64,000 nucleotides of DNA, from the NCBI RefSeq assembly GCF_000715075.1, contig NC_134082.1, positions 107,796,399-107,860,398 on the forward strand. The letters are read 5' to 3'. The stretch is from Nicotiana tabacum. Taxonomy: Eukaryota > Streptophyta > Magnoliopsida > Solanales > Solanaceae. The position numbers and the translations under genes were made by a program. Of this stretch, positions 1 to 11,931 are shown in pieces (positions within the stretch are counted from its first letter, which is position 1; every line of letters begins with the position of its first letter). Below the pieces are notes generated by a model. That model was not told the DNA's origin. It saw only the letters and a list, made by a program, of their open reading frames with translations, and made no database searches.

Positions 1-159
1 TCCAACCTTTTATGATAATCTTCTTGAAATAAAAAACATAACTATTATATAAACAAACTAATATTAATAAACCATAAATAATTATGAAGTTAGAATTTTA
101 CATATCGGTCTGACGCACGCGTCTCCCCAGTGTTCTCTTTCCTTCCATTCTGGGGTATT

Positions 160-492
160 CTATTTCTCAAGAAGTTTATCCCAAACATCTTCTCTTAACC
201 AGTCCGGCATTTTACCGAAATTCCGAGCAGCGCACATAGTATCTTTAATCCTTATAGCAGCTTTCTTCTTGAAAATACTATTTATTGCAATTTGATGCTG
301 AGGATGCCATGTACACCTTGTCTGCAATATAAAAAAGTAACATTAGATGGAGAATCTAATTATTAAATAAATATAATTAATTTTTACCCTAAATTGATTC
401 CACATTTGCTCTCTGATGTTGTACGGTATCTTTCTCCAAGAAGTTCACGGCTCAGATAAAACTAAAAGTTTTCCCAAGACCCGTTTGTCATC
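160..492 (-). pseudogene. CACTA-1 transposase fragment (plant Transposase_24-like), two exons
   Basis: The minus strand has an exon at 388-492 reading RKIPYNIREQMWNQFR at its end, a 66-base intron (donor GT at 387-386, acceptor AG at 323-322, phase 0), and a second exon at 160-321 that opens TRCTWHPQHQIAINSIF and continues to PDWLREDVWDKLLEK before a TAG at 160-162. The pattern of tryptophans, arginines and lysines resembles the conserved block of plant En/Spm-type transposase proteins (Transposase_24), which accompany CACTA elements. The first exon has an in-frame TGA just before TSWRK where related proteins often have Trp, so the copy looks dead. The assignment is from motif memory, without a profile search. 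The true 3' end may lie outside the window. Confidence 0.6.
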
Positions 493-2308
493 TTTTCAAT
501 ACTTGATGTAGACACCAAACCATTTACTTACTTGTCTATTCTTTGTGGGTAGAGTATTTATTTTGCACCAAATTAAAGTAAATAGAAGAAGACTTAGCAA
601 CATTAACCAAGCAAATAAAATCAAATTTTATTAGACAATTAGACAATGCCAGCCAAGTACCAATTTTAACTCCCTATCCAGCACAGAACTTTCTATTATT
701 TTGCACCAGGAGCAACAGAAGTGCTAATACACAATTGCAAAAATATTTAAAGCACATGCATAGAAACTAATACGCATATATCACCAATAAGTAATTTGGT
801 TTAAGCTGAAGAATGTCTTCATAACTCATATAATCTTTCTGGGGAATCAGAACATCCAGATGCAATTGCTAGCACATGCACATTGCTTCTGCTTTTGCAG
901 CACACTCTGCAAGTGCTAGTTTATGTCTAGCTTTTGCAGCACACTTTTTGAAAACTTTCGACTTATTTTGGAAATTAGTTATAGAAGGTAATACTATAAA
1001 CTTATCCAACTTTCAATTATGTACTTAGATTGGGATTCAAGAACAGCAAGAAGTCTCCCGAGATTTTGAGACTCTAACCCTTTTCAACAGTACTCTGGTC
1101 GATGATAAGTAATCTTTTGCTAACACCAAAGAATCTTTTATTTTGTTTCATTTAATTAATGTTTATTGTTGTTCCAATTGTTAAACTGTGTGTGAAAGAT
1201 TCAGATTTTAGACCTATGAATAAAGATTGACGACTCATTCACCACATGATTCTTTAAGCATATTTTTAATACTTTGTTCTATTGTACCAATGATATCTCT
1301 GAGATTTTTAATTTTGTTCTAGGCGACTATTATACACATCTATTCTAGTTTAGGAGCAAATGAATGCGGCAAATATGAAAAATATTTGTTAATATGAGAT
1401 CAAGGAAAAAAAGTTTATTTCCTGATACACTTAATAATGTAGCTTATGAAATAATTTAAGATTTTTTTTAACTTTGTCACAAAATTAATCTGATAAAAAA
1501 CTGAACATGTATATGAGAAAGAAAAATTTGGGATGAATTATGTGCAAGTTAGAGACAAAGCAGGAGAAGTCCAGTACATATTGTTACCACTATTATATGA
1601 AACCTGCCCAATCACAAGAGCAACACCAACTAATATATAAGTTATTTTCCCTAATTCATCCTATCAAACGACCCTGAAGCTTTGTCACATTGTGTGGAAT
1701 CCAGGGCTGAAGTATTTTATTTTATGGGGTATAAATACGGGTAGCTATGAGTGCTCTCCAGCACATAGAAATCCCCCAATTAACCCCAACAAAGGTCAAG
1801 CATTAGGCACTTAGTATCTGAATATAAATGAAGCAAGTTTAGCATATTAAGCCTGTATGTGCATCTGTAAGAACTATTACAGACACTAACAATAGACTAA
1901 TCATTTTAAAAGTTAATAAAGTTCCATCACTAAAAAGGCACTAGGATTAAGAGAAAGAGGACAACGTTCCCAATAAAGGCAAAAACTTGCGGTTTAATGA
2001 TTGCTTTTCTTAATATGAGAAAAACAGAAAAGTTCATTCGAAGTTCATTCTAATCCAACGCCCATGAAAACCTCAGAAATAGAAAAGGCATAATGACACA
2101 TGTGAATTATAGTCCTAACCTATTTGTGGAAGGTCATTGAATAAACATATAGAACTATTTTCTAAATAAAAAAGAACAAACTCATGGCTATGTGTAGCAT
2201 CTGCAAGACGATAACAGGAAGCTTGAGAGCCAGAGTGTGAAAACAAGGAAATAATTAGCATTAAACACAAAGTATCTCCTCAATCCCAAAAGTCTTTTTA
2301 GTACTCAG
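493..2308. other. CACTA-1 interior, no gene recognised
   Basis: About 1.8 kb of AT-rich sequence with stops in all frames. It probably holds introns and non-coding interior of CACTA-1, because recognisable transposase exons lie on one side and the element's leader on the other (beyond the inserted LTR). A motif of about 24 bases around 1298-1321 (gagatttttaattttgttct core) recurs at about 7225-7250 on the far side of the LTR, consistent with both flanks belonging to one element. No coding exon is claimed. Confidence 0.5.
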
Positions 2309-4629
2309 TGTTTGATACCCAATTTTTCCCTATATATTTTTATACTCAAAATACTTTCAAAATAACATGTGTATGCATATATAAGCATGCCCAAGTATTT
2401 TGGTATTTTCCCCAAATTTTTAAAGATTTTCAAAACCAATTTATTGTCTATTTTAACAGTACAAAATCCAATAATTATTTTCAAAATTATCATTTTGGTG
2501 AATAATTTATTTTCATCCTCATAGTTACACTAAAATATAATTAACGTGATTTTTGCATATTTTTACAAATTCATTTGATATTTTTTAAGCTAAATTACAT
2601 AAAATTACAATTACGGCCTATATTACGATTAATAGCGTTTTGTAACCATAAAATCATTTACAGTATTTTTAGATTAATATTTATATATTATTAATTAGCT
2701 CAGTGCTTTTAATTTATTTTTAAAATCATTTTACTATTTTTTATAAATAAAAAGGGGTAAAACTGGCTATTTAACATGTAGCCTCAGTTCATTTCAATTA
2801 TAGCCCCATTGCATTTCAATTTTAGCCTAAAAGTGACCCAATTTCAAACTCAAATTCGGACGACCCAATTCTTATTTTTACCCGACCCATTAACCCGTTT
2901 TCAAACCCGTCCGGATTTTCTTTTAAATCCTGGCCGTTGATCATTTTGATCAACGGCCCTGATTCACCATTTCCTTTTCTAATCCCCTAACCCCTCTGAC
3001 CCTAACCCCATTTGCACAATGAAGCCGCCTTTGAATCCCAAAACTCTCTCAGACTCTCTCAAGGCTCTTCGGAACCCTAGCCTCCTCCCACCTTGTTCCA
3101 CGGTGTTTTCACCGGAGTCCATGGCTTCTCAGGCCATGGACAACCTATACTCACCTCCTCCGGCTCTTGCATGCATGATGCTCGAAGGTTCGAGGCTAGA
3201 CCTCGAAGGTCTTCACTCAGACCTTCACCGATTCGAAGATTCCGGCCATCTCCGGCCTTGCTCCGGCATACCATGGTGTTTTGAGCCTGATTCTGACCTC
3301 TCCGACTCAGATCGGTGACCTTTTCAAAGCTTTTTCTAGGGTTATTCTGAAGCCCTAACCCGTCGAGGTTTTTCCCGATTTTTCTTTTAGATCTGTTGTG
3401 TATCTATGCTCTACTTGAGGGTTCAAACGATTTCCCTAACTTTCTTTCAAAAATTACTTTCCGAAGCCTCTTTTACCATCTAGGGTTTTCTGAAAATGCT
3501 TAAGTGTTTATCTGACTTTTTTCTCCTTTTATTTTGTATGTATTTGCCTCTACTGTGTTCTTATGTTTTCCTTCTACCACGTATGTTCCTATACCGTGCT
3601 TTCTATATTCCGTTCTTGTATGTTCTGCTATTGTGTTTTCTACACTATGTCCTTGTATGCCTTTCTACTATGTTCTACTATTTTTTTCTACCATGTTCTG
3701 GTATGTTTCACCTACTGTATTCTTCTATCATGTTCTTAAGTGCTCTTACTATTTTTTCCTTCTACTGAACTTTGTTTAAGCCTCTTCTAAAAGGATCTTT
3801 TTAAGCATGCTTCCTTCTACTGTTCTTATCAGTTTTTTCTCATCATGCTTCGAATTAGTTCCTTTACTCTGTTGCTTTGAACTCTTCTATTGTATTTACA
3901 TGCTATTCATGAGTTCTGTTGCTGCGAGAAGCATGTTAGAAGTTTCAGTTCTTTTCAGAAACCTCTGAACATGTTTCGATTCAACTGCTGGCCCTCTCAT
4001 CTTTGCTTTATGGTTTGCCCGAACTGGGGTTCTTATTTCAAAACCCCCAACTCTTTTAGATCAATTTCGAAGTTTCATATGATTCTGACCTTTTGATAAA
4101 CTCTTCTAAACTCTGTTACTGGATTTTCCACCGATTTTACGATGGCATGACAATTTTTCTTTCATACTTAACGTGTCTGTATGCTTTTGATATGTGATGA
4201 ACCTTTCTGTAAAAGGGCTTTCCAACTTGTGATTGATTCATAATCCCTTTTAATAGGACTAATTGATTGCTACTGATTTTCCTTAAGTTAAAATCTTTCC
4301 TCTCTTTCTGACTTGGTTTATTGGTAATGTCGAATCCCTGATTCCTTGATTTACTAGGTACTAATTGATTTACTGTGTTCTTGCCTTATTTGGGCTAACC
4401 GTATATTTTAAAATTTTCGTTCCTTAGTTAAACCCCTATGTATTTGCCCCTAATTTCCTACTTTACACAAGATGTTTACTTGATTCTCTTTCCTTAACTG
4501 ATTGCTGTCCATTACCGTTTGAGTTTGAACTCCTTAATTAAAGGAAGTTCTTATGTTGATTGATTATAATTGATACATAGTTCCATAATTACTATGATTC
4601 TTCCCTTACTCTCTATCTATTTTCCAAGC

Positions 4630-4637
4630 TATAAATA
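4630..4637 (+). promoter_or_regulatory. TATA box of the Ogre solo LTR
   Basis: TATAAATA in the context GCTATAAATACTCGACCC, about halfway along the LTR. A CT-rich leader follows. Transcription would run rightwards, making the R/U5 part about 2.5 kb long. The minus-strand sister LTR has a similar CTATTTAAACCC at about 58255-58266. Confidence 0.55.
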
Positions 4638-5599
4638 CTCGACCCTTTTTTTTTCACCTTAATAGAATACACTTCAGAGCTTCACTTAATTCTCACAACC
4701 CCTTCTAAAACTTTCTGCACTTTGGCTTTCTCAAGACTTCTGCTTTCATTTATTTTTCCTGAAACTGGTATGTCCTAGTTTTGATTCTAGCATCAACCCC
4801 AATGTGTTTACTTACAAGGTTTTATGTCTATGCCTACTTTACTGCTCTGTAGAATTCAACTTCTATGATAGTATGCTTATGGCTTGCTATCTGTTACTAC
4901 AATGAATCCCATTCCCCATACCCCTTTATGTGCTTGAGCTGTGGTTTAAGACATGGCAATACACAAAGTTATTGTCCATGGATTAAAACTGGATCCTTTG
5001 GATCCTAGACTCTTTCAACTTCCCATACCCCATTCCCTTAGGTGTGTTGAGTTGAGGTATAGCCTGGCAGCATCCAAGTTGCTGTCCAGGGATAAACCTG
5101 ACCTTCAATAGGTCCTAACTCTCTAATTTTTAGCTGACAGGCTGGTCGGGGGTGTGCCAGCACTCCTAATTGCTGGGCATGACCACCAGCCTGCCTTGGC
5201 ATTCCCTAATTCCCCTCTATTGCACCTACACCTATTCCTAGAACCTTAAGTTCTGCCACTCTCTTTTGAGTCTTGCTTTGGGACCTTGATTTCCCTCTGA
5301 ACTTGGACATTTGAGGGCTGACCCTTCCACACTGCACTATAATCTAATTCTGCAATATATTTGGGGTGTAAGCACTGCCTGGAGTTCCTGAAGCTCCTTG
5401 GATCTCTGAAACACCCGGGATGAGAAAGTCTTTGGAATCTGATCTTTGGAAGTTGGTTTATTTCATATTTCAGACCTGGGGTCTGAATTAGGCTCTCCTT
5501 GGTTGGAATCTTTAATTTCTGATATATTTTTCTTATTCATTCTGATCTGTAATAATCTTGTAATAAACATTTGGGGTCGGCTAGTGGAAAAGGGTAGGG

Positions 5600-6215
5600 G
5601 ACTATGCATGCAAGGGGTAGATACCATGCTCATAGGGAATTACTATACTTCTTAAATTCTGCACTCATGTAGATACCATGTTCATAGGGATTACTATTTT
5701 TCTAAAGTTCTGCATTTTATAAATCATTGAAACTCTGCATTCTCATATAGATACTATGTTTATAGGATTTTCTGCATTCTCATATAGATACTATGTCTAT
5801 AGGGTTTTCTGCAATTTCAAAAGAGATGCCATGCCTGTAAGCCGATTCTAAAATTCTGCATCTTCATATAAACACCATGTTTATAGGACTTTCTGCATTC
5901 TGCATCCGTCATTAGGCAAACCTATTATAGGATTTAAATACCTAGTCAATTGCATGTATACAACCTGCCTATGGGATTTCTGCATAAGCAATAATAGCGC
6001 TCAAATAAGTAACACCTAGAAAGCATGTCTATAGGAGCTGTTAACTAAACCTGAATCGTCAACTCGCTTATAAGCCTAAAATCAGTAGCAATAATGTTTA
6101 ACGCCTGCAGATCTTATGTCCCTGTAATTAACAATTCTTTTTCTGCAATCAATTTACTTCTTTATTTCTGAAACTAATAGATATCATGTCTATAGGTTCT
6201 GTTTAACTCCTAGGC
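5600..6215 (+). repeat. Degenerate tandem repeat in the Ogre LTR leader
   Basis: Roughly 40-50-base units share the phrase ATACCATGTCTATAGG followed by TTTCTGCATTCT. They recur with decay around 5670, 5750, 5790, 5830, 5870 and 6180. The same units (read in reverse as CCTATAGGCATGATTTCTA) occur in the Ogre 5' LTR on either side of Tekay-2, at 42600-42880 and 53695-54010. The field lies about 1-1.5 kb downstream of the TATA box, in the part that would be transcribed. Confidence 0.65.
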
Positions 6216-7149
6216 AAGCCTTAGGGTAAAATTTTATAATTGCATCAGTTTTGATAATTACAACCAGCGGGCAGTCCTAATTCAGACTTCTTATTTGAAA
6301 AATATGTGATAAATTAGCCACCCTTCCTACGTTAAGTTTAATATAGACCAAACCAGTATTTGTAAGTCATGCTAGATAATCTGCTGCTTTGAATGAGGAG
6401 GCTGACTTGAGCCTTAACTGCTATTTGTTTCCTTTTTAACTACTATCTGTTATTGCTTGTCGCCTAGATTTTTATCCTTTTGAAAACTCTACAAAAGCCC
6501 CAACTCCCTCCCCTTTAGGATTAGGAGTCCCATATGCCTCCGGGACTGATAGGATTGGGACGGGTAATAGCATGCAATAAGTAACGATACCATTTCGCGC
6601 TTTAACACCTTAACAGGGTGGGAAGGGTAGATATGGATATGATGACCGATGCGCTAATATCACGTGCGACCCCTCTTCTGAGAAGTGATTGCCGGGTATT
6701 GCATTGAAGTGATCCATATTAATTATAAACTTAGGACCCCCTCCCTTTATTTGCTTTCATCTCTTCTTGTAAAACTATTCAATTTTTTTTTTTCATAAAT
6801 TTCTGCCCTCTCTACTTACCTTCGAAAGTTTTCAACCTGATTGCAATGTTATATGCGAATCCTTATTTGAGCCTTGATTATTTACTTGTAAAGTCACAAT
6901 TGTAACATGGTCGGGACCACACTAGTGGATCTTGAGGGGTGCCTAACACCTTCCCCTCGGGATAATTTCTAGCCCTTACCCTAATATCTGGTCTCTTCAT
7001 CTCAAACCCTTCTTAAAGTGTCCTAATGCACTATAATCATTAGGTGGCGACTCTTCAAATCCCGAAACCCAATTCTCGAAAGGGAATAGAGTTGTCCTCC
7101 CAATGTCGTATACCCGATTTCGACCCATTAGAAAAAGGGGGCGTCGACA

Positions 7150-7490
7150 CTTAGCTTCCGTTCAAACTACTTATAAACAACGTTTGATGTAGAATTGCTA
7201 TTTATAACCCCACACACTCAAATATCTTTGAGATTTTTAATTTTGTTCTTGGGAAAGATATATTTCCCTATAATACTATGCTATAATTAATCTAACATTA
7301 ACTATATAGGGATTTGGTAAGGGAAACTTACCTGGCAGAGGAGAGTCTCGACGGAGCTTCAGCGGTGCCGACGAATGCCGCTGATTGGTAGCAGTGGCGG
7401 GTTTGGGTGGGGGGAAGTTTGAGTGAGAGAGAGAAGAGAGAATGAAGAAAAGAGGGAAAGGAAAAGAAAGATGTTCACCGGTAGGGTTTT
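7150..7490 (-). other. CACTA-1 untranslated leader exon and first-intron donor
   Basis: Read on the minus strand, the DNA inside the subterminal repeats is a CT-rich leader with Pro/Ala/Ser-type codons but no clear long ORF. It ends in a strong splice donor, CTGCCAG|GTAAG, with the exon ending at 7332. CACTA-2 has the same design at 29290-29445: CT-rich leader, then GTAGG donor. I infer a 5' untranslated first exon of the transposase gene. The sequence nearest the LTR (7155-7330) would be intron. Confidence 0.5.
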
Positions 7491-7502
7491 TAAAAAACCC
7501 TT

Positions 7503-7787
7503 CCGACTGATTCGGTCGGTATTTTGGTCAAAGCAGTCAACCTCGTTTTACTAACAATTTCCAACCGAATCGGTCGCTATTTTTTTTCAAAAAAAATTAT
7601 TTCCGGCCGAATTGGTCGCTAACAGTGACGTGGAATTTTTGCCAAAATTTATGACGGATATAGACGGAATAGTAATTGTAACTATTATTAAAAATTGAAA
7701 AATAAATTTTTATGTATTTTCCGACCGATTCCGTCGAAAGTTTCCGACTACTTTTTTCCGTCGGAAATTGGCTGTTTTTTAGTAGTG
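7503..7787 (-). repeat. CACTA-1 terminal inverted repeat and subterminal palindromes
   Basis: Palindromic motifs of the form CCGACCGAATCGGTCG are spaced 30-70 bases apart (for example near 7503, 7562, 7601, 7720 and 7745) and lead into the terminal CACTACTAAAAAACAGCC. In CACTA elements, such subterminal arrays bind the transposase. The motif sequence differs from that of CACTA-2, so the two elements are separate families. Confidence 0.7.
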
Positions 7788-8172
7788 GATATGAATGTGG
7801 ACAAAGTAGAAAATTTGGGTCACTCGTGATTCTCAACATTGACCAACGAATTGACTAGAGTACTAACCACTATCTCCATTAGTCCAAGTTTCCAAATTCA
7901 TTTTTGATTATGATGTCCTTTATGTTTATTCAAGAGCGAGTAAACCTGAGAACCTAGGTTTTTGTATAGGTGTTAGGTTACCTTTCCATCAATTTCTACT
8001 GCAGGCAGATCAAGAATCTTACATAAGAAAAGATGCATGAAAATAGCTGAGCTAGCGTGCGATAAGTATGCTACTAGAATACACTCTTTAAGTCAAAAGC
8101 TGAAATAAAAGCATAAATACCCAGCTGGCTTTTATCTGCTTTACAATAAGGACATAAGAAGAAAGTGGCTAA
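7788..8172. other. Spacer without recognised feature
   Basis: About 385 bases between the CACTA-1 terminus and the target duplication of the next LTR. It continues at 22480 after the LTR. No ORF, repeat or RNA gene is recognised; it may be low-copy or decayed DNA. Confidence 0.5.
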
Positions 8173-8177
8173 CTAGG

Positions 8178-9162
8178 TGTGAACATATGATTTTTGCCTG
8201 ATCAAAATACTCCTACAAAATCACAAAATAGATTTGTTGTAGTTTATTTTAAATTTTATAAGAATTTCTAGGAATATTTGCTTAATTGTTTGCATTTTAG
8301 TTGCATTTTTTGCATATATTAAAAGCGTAGAAAATACTCAAAAATATATATTGAATTCTTAGGTTGATAATTGTATTTTAGTTTAATTATTAATTAATTG
8401 CATCAATAAAAACAAAAATAAAAAAATACACATTATTCCGTTTTTAGTTGTAGTTTTAGTATTTTTCTTTCATTAGTTCTAAAATAAATTAATTATTTTA
8501 GTATTAGAATTAGATGATTAAGTCAATTTTTCATTGCTAGGTTTTTGTTTAAGATTTAGTTTAGGTTTAATTAAGTTTAATAAAATTAGTTCTTTAAACT
8601 AAATAAATTTGGCTCAATAATTAAATAAAGAAGGTGTTTTGGGTCTTGAATTCGTTTGGGCCTGTAAGGTTACTGAGCCCAAACCCCTTTCCTTTCCAAA
8701 ATACGCCCAGCCCAACTCCTTACCTAGTCCAGTCTCCACCCAAAACCCAAAACGGCGTCGTTTCTTTGAAATTAGATCTGAACCGTTGATTTCATTTAAT
8801 CAGACGGTCGAGAACCGGCCAATCCCCCACCATATATATGTCCTAAAGACCCCACTAACCCTAGAGACCCCCCATTTCCCCACCCCATCTCTAACCTCCA
8901 TAACCCTAGCCGCCCTAATCTCCTCTCAACCTAAACGGCCTAAACCCTAGCCGTCGCCCACCAGAAATCATTTCATGGCGGCGGTCGGGCTTCAAACCCA
9001 CCCAAATCTTCACCCTACAACCACCTTTCCCCCTCTTTTCTAAATCCATGAACCATTTCCCCTAAATCCTCCTCGAACCAGTCGAATATCAAATATGAAA
9101 AAAGCACTTGTTCTTGCATGTTCGTTCCTCTGCGATTTGTTTTCGTTCGTATAATCCGAAAT
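8178..9162 (+). repeat. 5' part of solo LTR B
   Basis: First 985 bases of the LTR, up to the Tekay-1 insertion. It contains AAAACGGCGTCGTTT and a CCC-rich stretch (8820-9060) typical of LTR U3 regions. The 103-codon ORF at 8639-8950 lies wholly in this LTR and shows no protein family signal. Confidence 0.7.
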
Positions 9163-9794
9163 TGTCACGACCCTAAACCCGGATCTGGTCAGGCGCATCT
9201 CGTGAAGACAAGGCCAACCGACACTTACCCATTTCAGTTTTAAGCAGTTAACAATGAGAATTAAGTCTAAAATATGATAAATGACCCAACATTTAAGCCA
9301 TCAACAGTACAATATGCTGAAGAACAACCCAACACAGCCCGATACTGGAGTGTCACTAGTCATGAGCATCTAAAAATCCGGAATAAGACAAGAAAGTCTA
9401 CAGAGTTCAATACAAATCCAAAACAAAGAGAAGTAAGACAAGGGAAGAAGCTCTGGGCTGCGAGCGCCAACAGCTACCTAGAAAATCTTCGGATCCGCCT
9501 AAGTTGGAAAGATCAACACTCGGGAGCGGGACCAGATACGGTTGAATCTGCACACAGGGTGCAGGGAGTAAAGTGAGTACTCCAACTTAATGAGTAATAA
9601 TCATAAATAAAGACTGAAAGCATGAAATCACGTAAGACACATTATGGGCTATAATGAAGCAGTAAAACAGGTAAGAACAGTGGTTCAATAAAGATATGTA
9701 AAATCGTATAAGTTCAGTTTAAACTTCAAGAAATGCCTATTCAACAATTAAACAAGTAAATGACAGGCAAATAAGACAGATAAGCACATAAAGG

Positions 9795-10080
9795 ATTGCC
9801 CCTCGGGCACAATGTCAACAATACCAGCCCCTCGGGCTATATCTCACATCACAATGGGTACCCGTTCTCACTGGGGGTGTGCAAACTCCTGGAGGGGCCC
9901 CTTACGGCCCAAGCGCAATATCAAGCCATCTCGTGGTATCATTACTAGGCACTCGGCCTCATATCAACAAGCCACCTCGTAGCGTACATATCTCAGGCCC
10001 TCGGCCTCATAATCATGATCAGTGTTTCCTCACAACATAGGCCCTCGGCCTTACTCAGTCAAAAATCCTCACAAGCCACT
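9795..10080 (-). repeat. Hairpin array in Tekay-1 3' LTR
   Basis: Short inverted repeats with a CTC-type loop: TTGCCCCTCGGGCACAA, AGCCCCTCGGGCT, and AGGCCCTCGGCCT twice, plus weaker copies around ACTCGG. They lie about 0.9-1.2 kb downstream of the TATA-like site, so they would be in the transcript leader. The same array is at 17770-18060 in the other LTR. Confidence 0.6.
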
Positions 10081-10970
10081 CGACAGTAGTAAAACATGAC
10101 TCTCAGCCCAATTATCATTTAAAAGATCATTTAGGTGTTAAAACATAGTAAACATGGCTGAGTATGAAAATAGTGAAATATAACATGACTGAGTTCAAGT
10201 ATAAAGTCAAAACAGTGAGGAAATATTAATAAAAATCCCCGAAGGGTTCAAATAGATGGCACGAGGACCAAATATGGCATTCAGCCCAAATAATGATGAT
10301 AGCAAATAGATTTCAGTCAAATACGTGGTAAAATGGTCATTCGGGACGGACTAAGTCACAATCCCTAATAGTGCACGACCCCACGCTCTTCTTCAAGCAT
10401 GTGTGTCACCTTAATATAGCACAACGATGTGCAATCTGGGGTTTCATACCCTCAGAACATTATTACTCACCTCAATCTGTCAAATCTCTAGCCCGCGATG
10501 CCTTTGCCCCTTGAATTAGCCTCGACTCGCGTCGAATCTATCCAAAATCAGAATCACGACATCAAAATATGCTAAGGGAACGAAACCCAAGTGAAAATAA
10601 TCAATATACGACACAAATCCCGAAATTACCAAAACCCGACCCCCGGGCCCACATCTCGGATAAAATTCACATAAGTGGATTCCTTATCTCCCCATGAGTT
10701 CATACATATCAAAAATACCAAAATCCGACCACAATAGTCCCTCAAATCCTCAAGTCTAGGTCTTCAATGCCAAGTCCTAGTTTCCCCAATTTTAACCCTT
10801 AATTTCCATTAATTATAACTCTAATACGTGAAATAATACCATAGGAACGAGTTTTAGGTCCAAAATCCTTACCTCAATGAAGTTCCCTTGAAGTCCCTCT
10901 TCAAAATCATCCAAAAAGCTCCAAAGCCGACTTAAAAATGGTGAAATAGCTCAAAAATCACGAAGGACAC

Positions 10971-11240
10971 AATTTATACCTTCTGACCCAGACATTTTCG
11001 CATCTGTGGCCATATACCATCTTCTACAGTACCGCATTTGCGGCCAAAGAACCGCTTCTGCGGTTTTCACTTATTCCACCCCGATCCGCATCTGCGATGC
11101 GCCATCCGTACCTGCGCCATCGTAGGTGCGGTCCACTAACCGCTTCTGCAATTTCCTGCCTCCCTAGCTCTATTCCGCTTCTGTGGCTCCCTTCCACGCA
11201 TCTGCAAGATCGCACCTACGGTCCCAAATCCGCAGGTGCG
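10971..11240 (-). promoter_or_regulatory. Tekay-1 LTR core promoter: TATA plus palindrome cluster (3' LTR copy)
   Basis: On the minus strand GGTATAAATT (10971-10980) is preceded by a TCTGGGTCAG element and then about 240 bases packed with 10-12-base motifs such as CCGCTTCTGCGG, CCGCATCTGCGATGCG and CGCAGGTGCGG. Most have the form CGCAnnTGCG. Position and palindromy suggest transcription-factor sites or a CpG-rich control region. Function is inferred. Confidence 0.5.
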
Positions 11241-11931
11241 GAAATACCAGAAGCAGAAAAATCTATAGCTTCAACAAAATCTCAAACTCTCTGTCAACAA
11301 TCTGAAATCACCCCGAAGCCCCCGGGACCTCAACCAAAAGCACCAAAATATTCCAAAACCTTATTCAAACTTGTACCAATCTTCAAAACATCTCAAACAA
11401 TATCGAAACAACCAAAACATATCGGATTCAAGCCTAAGTTTCTAAAATCTTCCGAATTACGCTTTTGATCAAAAACCCAACCAAACCACGTCTGAATGAC
11501 CTGAAATTTTGCACACATATCCCAAATGACACAACGAAACTACTACAACTCTCGTAATTCCATTCCGACCCTTATATCAAAATCTCACCAATCAACCGGA
11601 AACCGCCAAAATACCAACTTCGCCAATTCAAGCCTAAATCTACTCCGAACCTCCTAAACTCATTCCGATCACGCTCTTAAGTCGCAAATCACCTACCGAA
11701 GCTAATCGAACCATCGAAACTCACATCCGAACCCTCTAACACATAAGTCAACATCCGGTTGACTTTTCCAACTTAAGCTTCTTCAAAAGAGACTAAGTGT
11801 CTCAAACCTTACCAAATCCTTTCCGAATCCGAGCCAACCAACCCGATCACATATAGAACCGATAGACAAAGCAATAAGAAGAAGAAATGGGGGAAATAGA
11901 GCGGCAACTCATGAGGTTACTGGCTGTGTCA

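Larger units (their letters stand above)
2309..7149 (+). mobile_element. Ogre/Tat-type solo LTR (4.84 kb)
   Basis: It starts TGTTTGATACCCAATTTTTC and ends GGGGGCGTCGACA. It is flanked by CTCAG (2304-2308) and CTTAG (7150-7154), a 5-base target duplication with one mismatch. The start matches the start of the minus-strand Ogre 5' LTR at 60057 (TGTTGATACCCAATTTTTC), and the ends share the GATTTCG...GGGGG.GCG pattern, so both belong to one lineage. No internal region follows, so this is a solo LTR left by recombination. A TATA box lies at 4630-4637, a tandem repeat field at 5600-6215, and a PBS-like sequence at 7045-7054. The small ORFs inside, such as 3019-3318, lie in LTR sequence and I do not treat them as genes. 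Confidence 0.85.
1..7787 (-). mobile_element. CACTA-1: partial CACTA (En/Spm) DNA transposon, split by an Ogre solo LTR
   Basis: The plus-strand right edge ends in TAGTAGTG at 7787, so read on the minus strand the element opens with CACTACTAAAAAACAGCC, a CACTA-type terminus. Just inside lie palindromic subterminal repeats built on CCGACCGATTCGGTCGG. Further in come a purine/pyrimidine-rich untranslated leader with a splice donor and, at the far left, transposase coding exons on the same strand. This is the expected order of a CACTA 5' half. The other terminus lies beyond the window. The LTR at 2309-7149 is a later insertion. The three bases after the end are gat; their partner copy is outside the window, so the target duplication cannot be checked. 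Confidence 0.7.

Noticed and set aside
3019..3318. 99-codon ORF in the first solo LTR
   Set aside because: Lies inside an Ogre-type LTR in the U3 part, no recognisable domain, overlapped by ORFs on both strands.
8639..8950. 103-codon Pro-rich ORF
   Set aside because: Sits in the U3 part of solo LTR B and is rich in CCC runs; no family signal.
11097..11468. ORFs on both strands near 11024-11468 and 18894-19418
   Set aside because: Each falls in the Tekay-1 LTR palindrome cluster and is matched by a similar opening in the other LTR; no protein signal.
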